Origin: JBQCHF01 sp051953655
Lineage (GTDB): Bacteria; Actinomycetota; Actinomycetes; Motilibacterales; Motilibacteraceae
Direction of reading: 5' to 3'
Assembly (NCBI GenBank): GCA_051953655.1
Contig: JBQCIO010000368.1
Coordinates: 1 to 14,231 of the forward strand
DNA length: 14,231 bases
Position 1 is the stretch's first letter. Every line of letters begins with the position of its first letter. Positions 13,630 to 14,231 of the stretch are shown here, piece by piece. Made by a program: the position numbers and the translations under genes. The notes beneath the pieces are model-generated. The model did not search any database. It was given only the letters and a program-made list of their open reading frames with translations, and was not told where the DNA came from.

Positions 13630-14193
13630 TTGCACGGTTTCGGGCGGCTCGAGCACGAGCTGGTGCTGCTGCGGCGGATGGCCGACCGGCAGCCCGAGCT
13701 GGTGCGCGAGGCGCTGCGCAGCCTCGGCGTCGAGCGCACCGCGATGCGGGCGGCCAACAAGCGCTGGCAGGCGATGCTGCACTCCCGGCGCGCGCCCGGC
13801 GGTGAGCGGCTCTACCGGGCGGTGCTGGGCCTGCCCGACGACGAGCGCGAGGTGCGCACCGGCGACCTGACCAGCCGTGCCCTGCGCTGGCCGGTGCGGC
13901 TGTGGCCCGACCTCGTCTTCGAGGTCCTCGTCGGCCCGGACGGGCGCACCTGGCACGCCTGGCTGGTGCGCCGCGACCCCTCGACGGCGCCCACCCTCGG
14001 CGGCGTCGACGACCTGCAGCCGTGGATCTGCGTTGTCGACGACGTCGCCCGCGCGTTCCCGTCGGCCCGGCACCAGTCGCCCGACGTGCCCGACCGTTGG
14101 CTCACCGAGCTCGCCCTCGACGGCAGCACCTGGCTCCTGACCTTCTCCTGGGGGCTGCTGCAGGTGGTCGAGCCCGCGCCGGAGCTTGCGTGA
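13630..14193 (+). CDS. Hypothetical protein downstream of glnA2
   Basis: A protein of 187 residues that I cannot assign. Residues 1-70 are charged and probably helical (LEHELVLLRRMADRQPELV, then RTAMRAANKRWQAML). Residues 85-187 look alpha/beta, rich in Trp and in short hydrophobic strands (WPDLVFEVLVGPDGRTWHAW, QPWICVVDDVA, WLLTFSWGLLQVV). There is no signal peptide and no membrane span. The TTG start at 13630 is chosen because GAGGGA (13619-13624) sits 5 nt upstream; an internal ATG at about 13678 is the alternative. It begins 27 nt after the glnA2 stop codon and ends just before a strong hairpin, so it is likely the last gene of a glnA2 operon. Third-position GC is as high as in its neighbours, which supports real coding. 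Confidence 0.75.
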   Translation: MHGFGRLEHELVLLRRMADRQPELVREALRSLGVERTAMRAANKRWQAMLHSRRAPGGERLYRAVLGLPDDEREVRTGDLTSRALRWPVRLWPDLVFEVLVGPDGRTWHAWLVRRDPSTAPTLGGVDDLQPWICVVDDVARAFPSARHQSPDVPDRWLTELALDGSTWLLTFSWGLLQVVEPAPELA

Positions 14194-14195
14194 GG

Positions 14196-14231
14196 GGACC
14201 CCTGACCCGTCAAGCAGCGGGTCAGGGGTCC
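14196..14231 (+). terminator. Perfect 14-bp hairpin, intrinsic terminator
   Basis: Positions 14196-14209 and 14218-14231 are exact reverse complements, with an 8-nt loop. The hairpin starts 2 bases after the stop codon of the last gene and runs to the end of the window, so whether a U-tract follows cannot be seen. It very likely ends the glnA2 transcription unit. Confidence 0.8.

Noticed and set aside
11170..14073. A minus-strand frame open from 14073 through glnA2 into the ABC ATPase gene
   Set aside because: It lies antisense to glnA2, whose family motifs are intact, and the translated extension is low-complexity His/Arg/Gly-rich sequence. High third-position GC leaves such shadow frames open; only the part from 11169 down is ABC ATPase.

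Overview
The window is very GC-rich and densely coded. GTG starts are frequent, and one start is TTG. The gene content (GlnA2-type glutamine synthetase, glutamine-dependent NAD+ synthetase and PanB close together) is typical of the Actinomycetota. A soil actinobacterium, perhaps of the Geodermatophilales, is my inference from style and gene order, not something the sequence proves. I see no rRNA, tRNA, CRISPR array, transposase, integrase or phage gene. The window is bounded by perfect hairpins: a 15-bp stem at 1-34 and a 14-bp stem at 14196-14231.

Left block (1-2866, minus strand): a SIS-like protein of unknown role, an MFS exporter of the EntS-like group, and a small DUF1508/YegP-type protein with a long lysine-, alanine- and threonine-rich tail, ending at the first hairpin. 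Next block (3035-4395, plus strand): a GNAT acetyltransferase overlapping by one base a helical-backbone metal-receptor-like protein that has no signal peptide. The 3' end of that gene runs into an unusual structured inverted repeat (4382-4477). This repeat lies between it and the convergent panB.

Central block (4512-7424, minus strand): nadE followed by panB, two cofactor genes (NAD, and pantothenate/CoA). Then 7469-11169, minus strand: an ABC ATPase followed by a 977-residue double-FtsX permease, which together form a MacB/LolCDE-like exporter or extrusion machine. A double-hotdog thioesterase (11382-12182, minus) is divergent from glnA2 (12265-13602, plus). A small unrecognised gene follows glnA2 and ends at the final hairpin.

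Two genes (nadE and the thioesterase gene) have a TAnnnT hexamer exactly 7 nt before a GTG start and no Shine-Dalgarno sequence, which suggests leaderless transcripts. Most genes are ordinary. The least explained items are the 4382-4477 three-way-junction inverted repeat, the histone-tail-like DUF1508 fusion, the signal-less metal-receptor protein coupled to a GNAT gene, and the orphan gene behind glnA2.
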